From Halostagnicola kamekurae (lineage in GTDB: Archaea > Halobacteriota > Halobacteria > Halobacteriales > Natrialbaceae): a DNA stretch of 64,000 nucleotides. This document shows, in pieces, positions 42,561 to 50,910 of the stretch. The notes below the pieces were generated by a model. It saw only the letters and a program-made list of their open reading frames with translations. It searched no databases and had not been told where the DNA came from. The DNA is taken from the NCBI RefSeq assembly GCF_900116205.1, contig NZ_FOZS01000002.1:868001-932000 (forward strand), read 5' to 3'. The translations under genes and the position numbers were made by a program. Numbering within the stretch: the stretch's first letter is position 1; every line of letters begins with the position of its first letter.

Positions 42561-43109
42561 TCACTCGGCCGATCGACGTTCGGTGATGAGTACCTTCGAC
42601 AGCCCCTGATCGATCTCGAGATCGACCGGCAGGTCGACCGTGCTGCGCTCGATGAACCGCGTCATGAACCAGCGGATCGGCTCGGACGCGAAGACGATCT
42701 GATAGACGCCCTCTCCCTGTGACCGAACGGCGAGGAAACCACAGAACGACAGCCACTCGAGCAGTTCTTCGACGCTCTCGAATCGCTCTGCGTACTCGTG
42801 AGCGTGGTAGTCTGAAACTCGATCCGCTGCCTCGACGAACTCGGGGTCAGGGTCGCCCGCCTCGTATAAATGCTCGAGAAAACAGTGCAGGAAGTCGACG
42901 TCGAGCAGCACGTGCTCGCCCGAGGAGAGCATCTGGTAGTACTGCTCTAAATTGTCGCTCGGTCGCCCGCTTGCCGCCTCGAAGTTCGCCGCGTAGAACG
43001 CGAGCGCCCGTCGAACCACCTCGCTCTGCCCGTTGTCGGTCTGGGACATGAGCGACTCGAGTGCCGTCTCCGCGTCGTCGTCGAGCGATACCGTCATTCG
43101 GCGCGTCAT
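42561..43109 (-). CDS. ribbon-helix-helix (CopG-like) regulator with conserved C-terminal domain
   Basis: A 182-residue protein. Residues 1-48 are a ribbon-helix-helix DNA-binding domain (RMTVSLDDDAETALESLMSQTDNGQSEVVRRALAFYA). A ~130-residue alpha/beta C-terminal domain follows, with LDVDFLHCFLEHLYEAG and ELLEWLSFCGFLAVRSQGEGVYQIVF, possibly a ligand-sensing part. I start at the ATG at 43109; a second ATG at 43097 is possible. The frame runs far upstream antisense to topA, but that part is not coding. The target is unknown; the CGTATGA cluster nearby is a candidate. Confidence 0.85.
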   Translation of the reverse strand: MTRRMTVSLDDDAETALESLMSQTDNGQSEVVRRALAFYAANFEAASGRPSDNLEQYYQMLSSGEHVLLDVDFLHCFLEHLYEAGDPDPEFVEAADRVSDYHAHEYAERFESVEELLEWLSFCGFLAVRSQGEGVYQIVFASEPIRWFMTRFIERSTVDLPVDLEIDQGLSKVLITERRSAE

Positions 43110-43284
43110 ACGTTCGGGGAGGGATTCCAGCGGGATAACTGTCCGCACACGCGCTTGTGGAGCCACATCTCGAAAGGCCACCTCGCGCACGCGAGCGCAC
43201 AGCGCACGCACACCCGCGCTATCCGGCGGTTTCGGGCGAATTTCGGCGAAAGCGTTATCCCAATCTCGGTCGTACCGAGCGATC

Positions 43285-43329
43285 ATGAGAGATGGATTCG
43301 GCTCGGGAGGTGAGCGACCGTGGAGCTGA
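43285..43329 (+). CDS. possible 14-codon upstream ORF overlapping the topA start
   Basis: ATG at 43285 opens a frame of 14 codons (MRDGFGSGGERPWS) ending in TGA at 43329. It contains the topA Shine-Dalgarno and overlaps the first codons of topA out of frame. It could be a translated leader peptide or chance. Confidence 0.25.
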   Translation: MRDGFGSGGERPWS

Positions 43330-45854
43330 TAATCACGGAGAAGGACAACGCTGCGCGGCGCATCGCCGAAATCCTGAGCGGGGGCTCGATGGACTCGAGT
43401 CGCGAGAACGGGGTGAACGTCTACGAGTGGGGCGGCAAGCGCTGCGTGGGACTGTCGGGCCACGTCGTCGGTGTGGACTTCCCGCCGGAGTACTCCGACT
43501 GGCGAGACGTCGAACCCGCGGAACTGATCGACGCGAGCGTCGAGAAGACGCCGACCAAGGAGAACATCGTCGCGACGCTGCGAATTCTCGCGCGGAAGGC
43601 GGAACGGGCGACGATCGCGACGGACTACGATCGCGAGGGCGAACTCATCGGCAAGGAGGCCTACGAGATCGTCGAGGAGGCGAACGACGACATTCCCATT
43701 CGTCGGGTGCGATTCTCCTCGATCACCGAAAACGAGGTCAAATCGGCGTTCGACGAACCCGACGAACTCGACTTCGACCTCGCCGCTGCCGGCGAGGCTC
43801 GCCAGATCATCGACCTGATCTGGGGCGCGTCGCTGACCCGTTTCCTCTCGCTTTCCTCGGGCCAACTGGGCAACGACTTCATCTCCGTCGGGCGAGTCCA
43901 GTCGCCGACGCTCAAGCTGATGGTCGACCGCGAGCGCGAGATCGAGGCGTTCGACCCCGAGTCCTACTGGGAACTGGTCGCCGATCTCTCGAAGACCGCC
44001 GGCGGCGACGGTGCCGAGGCCGACGGCGAGAGCGGCGAGGACCCGACCGCGCCCTTCGAGGCCCAGTACTTCTACCGCGACGAGGACGATAACGAAGCCG
44101 AACGAATCTGGGACGAAGCTACCGCCGAGAGCGTCTACGAGACGCTCTCGAGCGCGGACTCGGCGACGGTCGTCGACGTCAACGGCCGCACGCGGACGGA
44201 CTCGCCGCCGACGCCCTTTAACACGACCCAGTTCATCCGCGCCGCGAGCGCCATCGGCTACTCCGCAAAGCGCGCGATGTCCATCGCCGAGGACCTCTAC
44301 ACCGCGGGCTACATCACCTACCCCCGAACGGACAACACGGTCTATCCCGACGACCTGGATCCCGAGGAACTGCTCGACGACTTCGTCGGCCACCCGACGC
44401 TCGGCGAGAGCGCAGAATCGCTGCTCGAGGCCGACGAGATCGTCCCGACGGAAGGCGACGAGGAGACGACCGATCACCCGCCGATCCACCCGACGGGAGA
44501 GATCCCAGCCCGCGGTGGCGACGTGAGCGACGACGAGTGGGAGGTCTTCGAACTCGTCGTGCGGCGCTTCTACGCGACCGTCGCGGATCCCGCGGAGTGG
44601 GAACACCTCAAGGTCGTCGCGGAGGTCGACGGGAAAGAGCGGCTCAAGGCCAACGGCAAACGGCTCGTCGAACCCGGCTACCACGCCGTCTATCCGTACT
44701 TCAACACCTCCGAGAACTTCGTGCCCGCCGTCGACGTGGGCGAGGAACTCGCGCTCGCCGACGCCGAACTCGAGGCCAAGGAGACCCAGCCCCCGCGGCG
44801 GTACGGCCAGTCGCGGCTCATCGAGACGATGGAGGACCTGGGCATCGGAACAAAGTCGACCCGTCACGAGACCATCGAGAAACTCTACGATCGCGGCTAC
44901 ATCGAGAGCGATCCGCCGCGGCCGACGCGACTCGCGATGGCCGTCGTCACCGCCGCCGAGGACTACGCCGACCGCGTCGTCAGCGAGGGGATGACCGCCC
45001 AACTCGAGGCCGACATGGACGCGATCGCGAACGGCGAGGCGACCCTCGAGGACGTGACCGACGAGTCCCGCGAGATGCTCGAGGACATCTTCGCGAATCT
45101 CGCCGACTCCCGTGAGGAGATCGGCGATCAACTACGCAAGTCGCTCAAGGACGACAAGCGCCTCGGGCCATGTCCGGAGTGCGGCGAGGACCTGCTCGTT
45201 CGGCGCTCGCGTCACGGCTCGTACTTCATCGGCTGCGACGGCTACCCCGACTGTGAGAACACGCTTCCGCTGCCCTCGACGGGCAAGCCCCTGATCCTCG
45301 AGGAAGAGTGCGAGGAACACGGGCTCAACGAGGTGAAGATGCTCGCGGGGCGACAGACGTTCGTTCACGGCTGTGCGCTCTGTAAGGCCGAGGAGGCTGG
45401 CGAGGGCCCCACCCTCGGAGAGTGCCCCGAGTGCGGCGACGAACACGGGGGAGAACTCGCCGTCAAGACGCTCCAGAGCGGCTCGAGGCTCGTCGGCTGT
45501 ACCCGTTATCCCGACTGCGAGTACTCGCTGCCGCTTCCCCGCCGCGGCGAAATCGAGGTAACGGAGGAGCGATGCGAGGAACACGACCTGCCGGAACTGC
45601 TCGTCCACAACGGCGACGAGCCGTGGGAACTTGGCTGTCCGATCTGTAACTACCGGGAGTTCCAGGCGCGGGAGGCCGACAGCGGCTCGGATCTCGAAGC
45701 GCTCGAGGGAATCGGCGCGAAGACCGTCGAAAAGCTCGCGAACGCGGGCATCGAAGACGTCGCGGACCTCTCCGACGCGGATCCGGACGCCGTCGCCGAG
45801 AGCGTCGAGGGCGTGAGCGCGGATCGGATTCGGACGTGGCAGGCCAAGGCCTGA
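43320..45854 (+). CDS. topA: DNA topoisomerase I (type IA) with C-terminal zinc ribbons and HhH domain
   Basis: An 844-residue topoisomerase that relaxes negative supercoils. The GTG start is set by a perfect Shine-Dalgarno (GGAGGTGA at 43306-43313). The Toprim domain includes IATDYDREGELIG (around residues 97-109), and the active-site Tyr is in YITYPRTDNT (around residue 333). From ~610 to ~785 there are zinc ribbons (CPECGEDLL...CDGYPDCENT; CEEHGLNE...CALC; CPECGDEHG...CTRYPDCEYS; CEEHDLPE...CPIC). The final ~60 residues are a helix-hairpin-helix region (LEGIGAKTVEKLANAGIEDV). An acidic insert lies around residue 225-240. Confidence 0.96.
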   Translation: MELIITEKDNAARRIAEILSGGSMDSSRENGVNVYEWGGKRCVGLSGHVVGVDFPPEYSDWRDVEPAELIDASVEKTPTKENIVATLRILARKAERATIATDYDREGELIGKEAYEIVEEANDDIPIRRVRFSSITENEVKSAFDEPDELDFDLAAAGEARQIIDLIWGASLTRFLSLSSGQLGNDFISVGRVQSPTLKLMVDREREIEAFDPESYWELVADLSKTAGGDGAEADGESGEDPTAPFEAQYFYRDEDDNEAERIWDEATAESVYETLSSADSATVVDVNGRTRTDSPPTPFNTTQFIRAASAIGYSAKRAMSIAEDLYTAGYITYPRTDNTVYPDDLDPEELLDDFVGHPTLGESAESLLEADEIVPTEGDEETTDHPPIHPTGEIPARGGDVSDDEWEVFELVVRRFYATVADPAEWEHLKVVAEVDGKERLKANGKRLVEPGYHAVYPYFNTSENFVPAVDVGEELALADAELEAKETQPPRRYGQSRLIETMEDLGIGTKSTRHETIEKLYDRGYIESDPPRPTRLAMAVVTAAEDYADRVVSEGMTAQLEADMDAIANGEATLEDVTDESREMLEDIFANLADSREEIGDQLRKSLKDDKRLGPCPECGEDLLVRRSRHGSYFIGCDGYPDCENTLPLPSTGKPLILEEECEEHGLNEVKMLAGRQTFVHGCALCKAEEAGEGPTLGECPECGDEHGGELAVKTLQSGSRLVGCTRYPDCEYSLPLPRRGEIEVTEERCEEHDLPELLVHNGDEPWELGCPICNYREFQAREADSGSDLEALEGIGAKTVEKLANAGIEDVADLSDADPDAVAESVEGVSADRIRTWQAKA

Positions 45855-45897
45855 ATCGCGTTCCGCAACGGACTGAATCGCGCCCCGAAGCCGGTCG

Positions 45898-46377
45898 CTA
45901 CTCGTTCTCGTCGCTGTGCCCGTCTTCGACGTGCTCGCGCTTTCTCGAGAGAACGGTTCGATCGAACGAACAGACTAGCTCGTCGTGCTGGTTGAAGACC
46001 TCGACGCACATTGTGACGACGCCGCGCTCGCCGTCTGACGTTTCTCGCTTCTCGGTCACGGTCGATTGCGCGCGAATCGTATCGCCGTGAAAGACCGGCG
46101 CGGGATGCTCGACGTCGTCGTAGGAGAGGTTCGCCACGATCGTCCCGTCGGTCGTTTCGGGGATCGAGATCCCGACCGCGAGCGACATCGTGTAGAGGCC
46201 GTTGACGATCCGCTCGCCGAACTGGGTCTCCGCGGCGAATTCGGAGTCGAGGTGCAGCGGCTGCTGGTTCATCGTCAGATCGCAAAACCGCTGGTTGTCG
46301 CTCTCGGATATCGTCCGACTGCGCTCGTGCTCGATGGTCTCGCCGACCTCGAGGTCCTCGTAGTAGCGCCCGGTCAT
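45898..46377 (-). CDS. MaoC-like hydratase/dehydratase
   Basis: A 159-residue hotdog-fold hydratase of the MaoC family: YYEDLEVGETIEHERSRTISESDNQRFCDLTMNQQPLHLD carries the Asp and His of the hydratase active site, and ERIVNGLYTMSLAVG follows. Possible substrates include an enoyl-CoA or mesaconyl-type CoA. The characterised mesaconyl-CoA hydratase of Haloarcula is, as far as I recall, about twice this size, so I do not assign that name. It is convergent with topA. Confidence 0.9.
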   Translation of the reverse strand: MTGRYYEDLEVGETIEHERSRTISESDNQRFCDLTMNQQPLHLDSEFAAETQFGERIVNGLYTMSLAVGISIPETTDGTIVANLSYDDVEHPAPVFHGDTIRAQSTVTEKRETSDGERGVVTMCVEVFNQHDELVCSFDRTVLSRKREHVEDGHSDENE

Positions 46378-46453
46378 AACAGAACCGTTGTGGAATACGG
46401 TAAAAACGTCTCTGGTGATGAGAACGCTGGACTGCTGGTCGCTTCGACGCCGC

Positions 46454-47854
46454 TCACTCGACCAGTCCGTCGTCCTCGCCGTTCTGGTGTTGCACCCAGA
46501 TCGTCTTCTCGTTGACGAACTCCCGAATGCCCTGCTCGGCGAGTTCGCGGCCGTATCCGGACGCCTTGACGCCGCCGAAGGGCAGTCTCGGATCGGACTT
46601 GACGAGTTCGTTCACGAACGCCATCCCCGACTCGAAGCGTCTGGCGACGCGTTCGCCTCGAGCGTAGTCTTCGGTCCAGACGCTCGCACCGAGGCCGAAC
46701 TGGGTGTCGTTCGCCTTCTCGATGGCCGCCTCCTCGTCGGGCACCCGAAACACCGACGCGGCGGGTCCGAACAGCTCCTCCCGGTCGGCCGGCGAGCCCT
46801 CGGGAATATCGGTCAGCACCGTCGGCGGATAGAACGCGCCCTCGCGGTCCATGGGTTCCCCGCCGACGTGACACTCCGCGCCCTGCTCGACGGTCTCTTG
46901 AACCTGCTCGTCGAGCGTCTCCATGAGATCCTCGCGAGCCTGCGGGCCGACGTCGGTGTCCTCGTCCGTCGGGTCGCCGACGACCTGTTCGTCCATGCGT
47001 TCGACGAACGCCTCGAGGAACTCGTCGTAGACGTCCTCGACGACGATGAAGCGTTTCGCGGCGATGCAGGACTGTCCGGAGTTGATGAGCCGCGCCTGCG
47101 TTCCCTTCTCGACCGCGAGCTCGAGGTCCGCGTCGTCGAGGACGACGAACGGGTCGCTCCCGCCGAGTTCGAGGACGGTCTTTTTCAGTTCGCTGCCGGC
47201 CGTTTCCGCGACCGAACGGCCCGCGCCGCTCGAGCCGGTGAGCGTGACGGCCTCGATTCGGTCGTCGGCGATGACCTCGTCGATTTCCTCGGAGCCGATC
47301 AACAGGGACGTGAACGCGCCCTCGGGGCAGCCAGCCTCCCGGAAGACCTCCTCGATGGCTCGAGCGCAGCCGGGAACGTTCGAGGCGTGTTTCAGGATCC
47401 CCACGTTGCCGGCGGCGAGGTTCGGCACGGCGAAGCGAAACGCCTGCCAGAACGGGAAGTTCCAGGGCATGATCGCGAGCACCGTCCCGATGGGCTCGTA
47501 GCTGACGAGCGTTCGGGCGTCCGACTCGCTCGCGATTCGATCGTCCTGGAGGTGTTCGGCGGCGTGTTCCGCGTAGTAGTCACAGAGCCAGGCGCACTTT
47601 TCGACCTCAGCGTGACTCTGTGCGATGGGTTTGCCCATCTCCTCGGTCATCAGTTCCGCGTAGGTCGACTCGTTCTCGCGCAACTGCTCGCCGGCACGCG
47701 CCAACATTTCCTGTCGATCCTCGATCGGAACCTCGCGCCACTCGTCGAACACCGCTTCGGCCCGCTCGAGCGCTTCGTCTCGGTCCGCGCTCGAGTCCTC
47801 CTCGTACGTCTCGACGGTCTCGCCGGTCGCGGGATTCGTGCTCTCGATTGACAT
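46454..47854 (-). CDS. aldehyde dehydrogenase (succinate-semialdehyde dehydrogenase-like)
   Basis: A 466-residue NAD(P)-dependent aldehyde dehydrogenase. It has the Rossmann region VTLTGSSGAGRSVAETAG, the general base Glu in VLELGGSDPFVVL and the nucleophilic Cys in INSGQSCIAAKR. The N-terminus ATGETVETYEEDSSADRDEALERA is typical of the GabD/Sad group. I start at the ATG at 47854; the open frame continues antisense to citE but is not coding. The exact substrate is uncertain. It is divergent from the CitE-like gene. Confidence 0.93.
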   Translation of the reverse strand: MSIESTNPATGETVETYEEDSSADRDEALERAEAVFDEWREVPIEDRQEMLARAGEQLRENESTYAELMTEEMGKPIAQSHAEVEKCAWLCDYYAEHAAEHLQDDRIASESDARTLVSYEPIGTVLAIMPWNFPFWQAFRFAVPNLAAGNVGILKHASNVPGCARAIEEVFREAGCPEGAFTSLLIGSEEIDEVIADDRIEAVTLTGSSGAGRSVAETAGSELKKTVLELGGSDPFVVLDDADLELAVEKGTQARLINSGQSCIAAKRFIVVEDVYDEFLEAFVERMDEQVVGDPTDEDTDVGPQAREDLMETLDEQVQETVEQGAECHVGGEPMDREGAFYPPTVLTDIPEGSPADREELFGPAASVFRVPDEEAAIEKANDTQFGLGASVWTEDYARGERVARRFESGMAFVNELVKSDPRLPFGGVKASGYGRELAEQGIREFVNEKTIWVQHQNGEDDGLVE

Positions 47855-48013
47855 GGGTATCGTGACGACGAGGAGCCTCATAGGTTTCAGGGTGGCGTCG
47901 GCCAACGGCCGCGTTCTCAAGCGACGAACCGCCTCTCCGCTCGCAACGGAACGACCGGTCCGCTCGTCGAAACCGACCCGTACTTTCACCTCACTCACCC
48001 ACGCAGACACCGT

Positions 48014-48877
48014 ATGGCTCGTCGAAGCGTTCTGTTCACACCGGGCGATCAGGCCGACCGACTCCGAAAAGCGCCCCGGTTCGGCGCGGACGTGATCGTC
48101 TTCGATCTCGAGGACGCGATCACGCCGTCGAACAAACCGGCGGCGCGAGAGACGGTCGCGACCGTTCTCGGTGACCCCGACTTCGATCCCGACTGCGAAG
48201 TGTGCGTGCGCGTCAACCCGAGTTCGACCGCCGTCGCGGCCGATCTCGAGGCGATCTTCGGAGACGATCGCGACGATCCGGCCGTCGATAGTCTCATGCT
48301 TCCGAAGGTGGCCTCGAGCGAGGACGTTCGATCGCTCGTCGGTCGTCTCGCCGACCGCGACGCGACGCTGCCGATTTTTTCGCTCGTCGAGAGCGCCGCG
48401 GGCGTCCTCGCTGCACCCGAAATCGCGTCGGTCCCCGAAACCACTGCGCTCGTGTTCGGTGCCGAAGACCTCGCCGCCGATATCGGCGCAACGCGGACGA
48501 CAGAGGGGACGGAAGTGCTCTACGCTCGAGAGCGCGTCGTCCTCGCGGCGGCCGCCGCCGACATCGACGCGGTAGACACCGTCTTCACCGACTTCGAGGA
48601 CGAGACCGGACTGCGTGAAGAGGCGGCGTTCGCCGCCCAACTGGGCTACGACGGCAAGCTCGCGATCCACCCTGCACAGGTCGCTCCGATCGCGGCGGCG
48701 TTCGAACCCACCGGCGAGGAGGTGACGTGGGCGCGCGACGTCCTCGCGGCCAAACGCGACGCGGACGACGACGGCCGCGGCGTCTTCGAGGTCGACGGAG
48801 AGATGATCGACGCGCCGTTGATCGCACGCGCCGAACGAATTCTCGACCGAGCGGACGACGACATCGGGCCGAACTGA
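48014..48877 (+). CDS. CitE-like HpcH/HpaI aldolase / citrate lyase beta-subunit family
   Basis: A 287-residue TIM-barrel lyase: RRSVLFTPGDQADRLRKAP, VIVFDLEDAITPSNKPAARE (metal-binding Glu/Asp), VCVRVNPSSTA, SLMLPKVAS, IFSLVESAAGVLAAPEIA, LVFGAEDLAADIGATRT and LAIHPAQVAPIAAAF are family motifs. In haloarchaea such proteins include beta-methylmalyl-CoA lyase of the methylaspartate cycle; glutamate dehydrogenase follows directly, which fits that cycle, but the sequence alone does not prove the substrate. Confidence 0.92.
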   Translation: MARRSVLFTPGDQADRLRKAPRFGADVIVFDLEDAITPSNKPAARETVATVLGDPDFDPDCEVCVRVNPSSTAVAADLEAIFGDDRDDPAVDSLMLPKVASSEDVRSLVGRLADRDATLPIFSLVESAAGVLAAPEIASVPETTALVFGAEDLAADIGATRTTEGTEVLYARERVVLAAAAADIDAVDTVFTDFEDETGLREEAAFAAQLGYDGKLAIHPAQVAPIAAAFEPTGEEVTWARDVLAAKRDADDDGRGVFEVDGEMIDAPLIARAERILDRADDDIGPN

Positions 48878-48893
48878 ACGGTCTTCCCATCCT

Positions 48894-48960
48894 AGGCCAT
48901 ATTTATATGAATTATATATGTTTTAAAACTGACCGTGACAGACATTCGCTACGCTTATCC
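48894..48960 (+). promoter_or_regulatory. AT-rich upstream element and TATA region of gdhB
   Basis: Bases 48898-48931 are a long run of A and T that begins CATATTTATATG and is followed by ATTATATATG and TTTTAAAA, very unlike this genome. They lie 53-86 nt before the gdhB ATG. A second, properly spaced box (CTTATCC, about -32 to -25) lies closer to the start. The distal element could be a second promoter or regulator site. Confidence 0.45.
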
Positions 48961-48983
48961 CCCGGTCGGAAAAATAGCTGTGT

Positions 48984-50240
48984 ATGTCGGAGCAAACCAA
49001 CCCGTTCGAAAGTTTGCAATCCCAGATCGACGAGGCGAGCCCGTACGTCGACGCCAGTGACGACGTCATCGAGCGCCTCAAACACCCAGAGCGCGTGCTC
49101 GAGACGAATCTCACCGTCGAGCTCGACGACGGATCGCTCGAGCGATTCAAAGCGTTTCGCTCGCAGTTCAACGGCGACCGCGGCCCGTACAAAGGCGGCA
49201 TTCGCTACCACCCGGGCGTTTCCCGTGACGAAGTGAAAGCGCTCTCCGGCTGGATGGTGTACAAGTGTGCAACTGTCGGGATTCCCTACGGCGGCGGGAA
49301 AGGCGGCATCATCATCGATCCCGACGAGTACTCGGCAGACGAGATCGAACGGCTCACGCGGGCGTTCGCGAAGGAGCTCCGACCGCTGATCGGCGTCGAT
49401 CGCGACGTTCCCGCGCCGGACGTAAACACCGGCCAGCGGGAGATGAACTGGATCAAAGACACCTACGAGACCCTCGAGAACACGACCCAGCCCGGCGTCA
49501 TCACCGGTAAGGCGCTGGACTCGGGCGGCAGCGAGGGCCGCGTCGAGGCGACCGGCCGATCGACCGTCCTCGCCGCGCGCGAAGCCTTCGACTACCTCGG
49601 AAAGGACCTCGAGGACGCGACAGTCGCCGTGCAGGGCTACGGCAACGCCGGCTGGATCGCCGCGAAGCTGATCGACGAGATGGGCGCGAAAGTCGTCGCC
49701 GCCAGCGACTCGAGCGGCGGCGTCTACAACCCGGACGGGTTCGACCCCGTCGCCGCGAAAGATCACAAACACGAAACCGGTTCGATCTCCGGATTCGAGG
49801 GCGCGACCGATGAGATCACGAACGAAGACATCCTCACGCTCGACGTGGATCTGCTGATCCCCGCGGCGCTCGAGAACGCCATCGACGGCGACCTCGCGGA
49901 GTCGGTGCAGGCCGACGTCATCTCGGAGGCCGCAAACGGCCCGCTGACGCCCGAAGCGGATCAGGTTATGGCCGACAAGGACGTGCTGGTCATCCCCGAC
50001 ATCCTCGCGAACGCGGGCGGCGTCACCGTCTCGTACTTCGAGTGGGTGCAGAACCGACAGCGCTTCTACTGGTCCGAAGAGCGCGTCAACGAGGAACTCG
50101 AGTCGATCATTGTCGTCGCCTTCGACGACCTCGTCGAGAGCTACGAAGAAAACGACCTCGAGTCGTTCCGGACGGCGGCGTACGTCGTCGCCCTCGAGCG
50201 GGTCGCCGGCGCGTTCGAAGAAGCCGGAACGTTCCCGTAA
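48984..50240 (+). CDS. gdhB: glutamate dehydrogenase
   Basis: A 418-residue hexameric-type NAD(P)-dependent glutamate dehydrogenase. Motifs are [23 protein letters not shown], the catalytic-Lys region [47 protein letters not shown] (Rossmann fold) and [14 protein letters not shown]. Haloarchaea carry several paralogues; coenzyme preference cannot be told here. It follows the CitE-like gene by 106 nt. Confidence 0.95.
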   Translation: MSEQTNPFESLQSQIDEASPYVDASDDVIERLKHPERVLETNLTVELDDGSLERFKAFRSQFNGDRGPYKGGIRYHPGVSRDEVKALSGWMVYKCATVGIPYGGGKGGIIIDPDEYSADEIERLTRAFAKELRPLIGVDRDVPAPDVNTGQREMNWIKDTYETLENTTQPGVITGKALDSGGSEGRVEATGRSTVLAAREAFDYLGKDLEDATVAVQGYGNAGWIAAKLIDEMGAKVVAASDSSGGVYNPDGFDPVAAKDHKHETGSISGFEGATDEITNEDILTLDVDLLIPAALENAIDGDLAESVQADVISEAANGPLTPEADQVMADKDVLVIPDILANAGGVTVSYFEWVQNRQRFYWSEERVNEELESIIVVAFDDLVESYEENDLESFRTAAYVVALERVAGAFEEAGTFP

Positions 50241-50259
50241 TTCACCGGAACGCAAGTGT

Positions 50260-50310
50260 GACGGGGGCTACGGGCGTTATAACGCGTCCCGTCGCCACCG
50301 ATAGTTTTTT
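50260..50310 (+). terminator. hairpin plus T-run downstream of gdhB
   Basis: GACGGG (50260-50265) pairs with CCCGTC (50288-50293) around a perfect 12-bp palindrome GCGTTATAACGC (50274-50285). A run of six T follows at 50305-50310, 20 nt past the gdhB stop. It is probably a transcription terminator. The inner TTATAA might also act as a promoter element for the gene at 50340. Confidence 0.5.
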
Positions 50311-50339
50311 CCTGAAGGCTTGCCATTGACTCAAACCGA

Positions 50340-50846
50340 ATGCTTCGAGAACGGGTGGCGGTCTATCGCGACCGCGTTCGACGCGAACTGACGGCGGCTT
50401 TCAGAGCGGATCACACCGCACACGAGGTCGCCATCAGTTTCGCGATCGGGCTCTTCGTGACGTCAATGCCGACCGGCGGGCTCAGCCTCGGGGCACTGGC
50501 GGTGCTCGCGTACTGGCAGTCCTGGGCGAGCAAGGCGGCGATGTTCGCGGCGGCCATCCTCCTGAACCCGCTCGTCAAACCAGCCGTCTATCTCGGCAGT
50601 TACCGGCTCGGAACCGCGTTTCTCGGCTCGGACCAACTGGTGACGCTCGAGCACGAGACCGCCGATACGGCGATCGAACTCGTCCAGTTTCTGCTGGTCG
50701 GCAACGTGGTCATCGGAGCGATACTGTTCGCGATCGGCTACCTAATAGCCTTCCACCTGACGCGGTCGTATCGTCGACGGGAGGGAACGACGGTTCGTTC
50801 CTCGGTCGTTTCGGTATCGCTGTTCCCGTTCAACCGTCGCAAGTGA
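50340..50846 (+). CDS. DUF2062 family membrane protein
   Basis: A 168-residue protein with an N-terminal basic helix and hydrophobic segments (FAIGLFVTSMPTGGLSLGALAVLAYW; AAMFAAAILLNPLVKPAVYLGSY; LLVGNVVIGAILFAIGYLIAFHL). The pattern GLFVTSMP.GG and NPLVKPAVY is the DUF2062 family. Function unknown. It is convergent with the acyl-CoA dehydrogenase. Confidence 0.88.
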   Translation: MLRERVAVYRDRVRRELTAAFRADHTAHEVAISFAIGLFVTSMPTGGLSLGALAVLAYWQSWASKAAMFAAAILLNPLVKPAVYLGSYRLGTAFLGSDQLVTLEHETADTAIELVQFLLVGNVVIGAILFAIGYLIAFHLTRSYRRREGTTVRSSVVSVSLFPFNRRK

Positions 50847-50910
50847 CTCGACGTGGATTGTCTGACCCGGCGGGTACTCCGGCAATCGGCCCGTCGATTC
50901 TCCGGCTCGA

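Noticed and set aside
42400..42609. 69-codon plus-strand ORF with heptad-like repeats
   Set aside because: The repeats come from the 21-bp tandem DNA array and the frame overlaps the RHH gene end; the protein is strongly basic, unlike haloarchaeal proteins.
43110..45131. Minus-strand frame continuing upstream of the RHH gene, opposite topA
   Set aside because: It is antisense to topA, whose domains and Shine-Dalgarno are clear; only the part from 43109 downward codes.
47855..48670. N-terminal extension of the aldehyde dehydrogenase frame
   Set aside because: It is antisense to the CitE-like gene; the dehydrogenase domain begins at the ATG at 47854.
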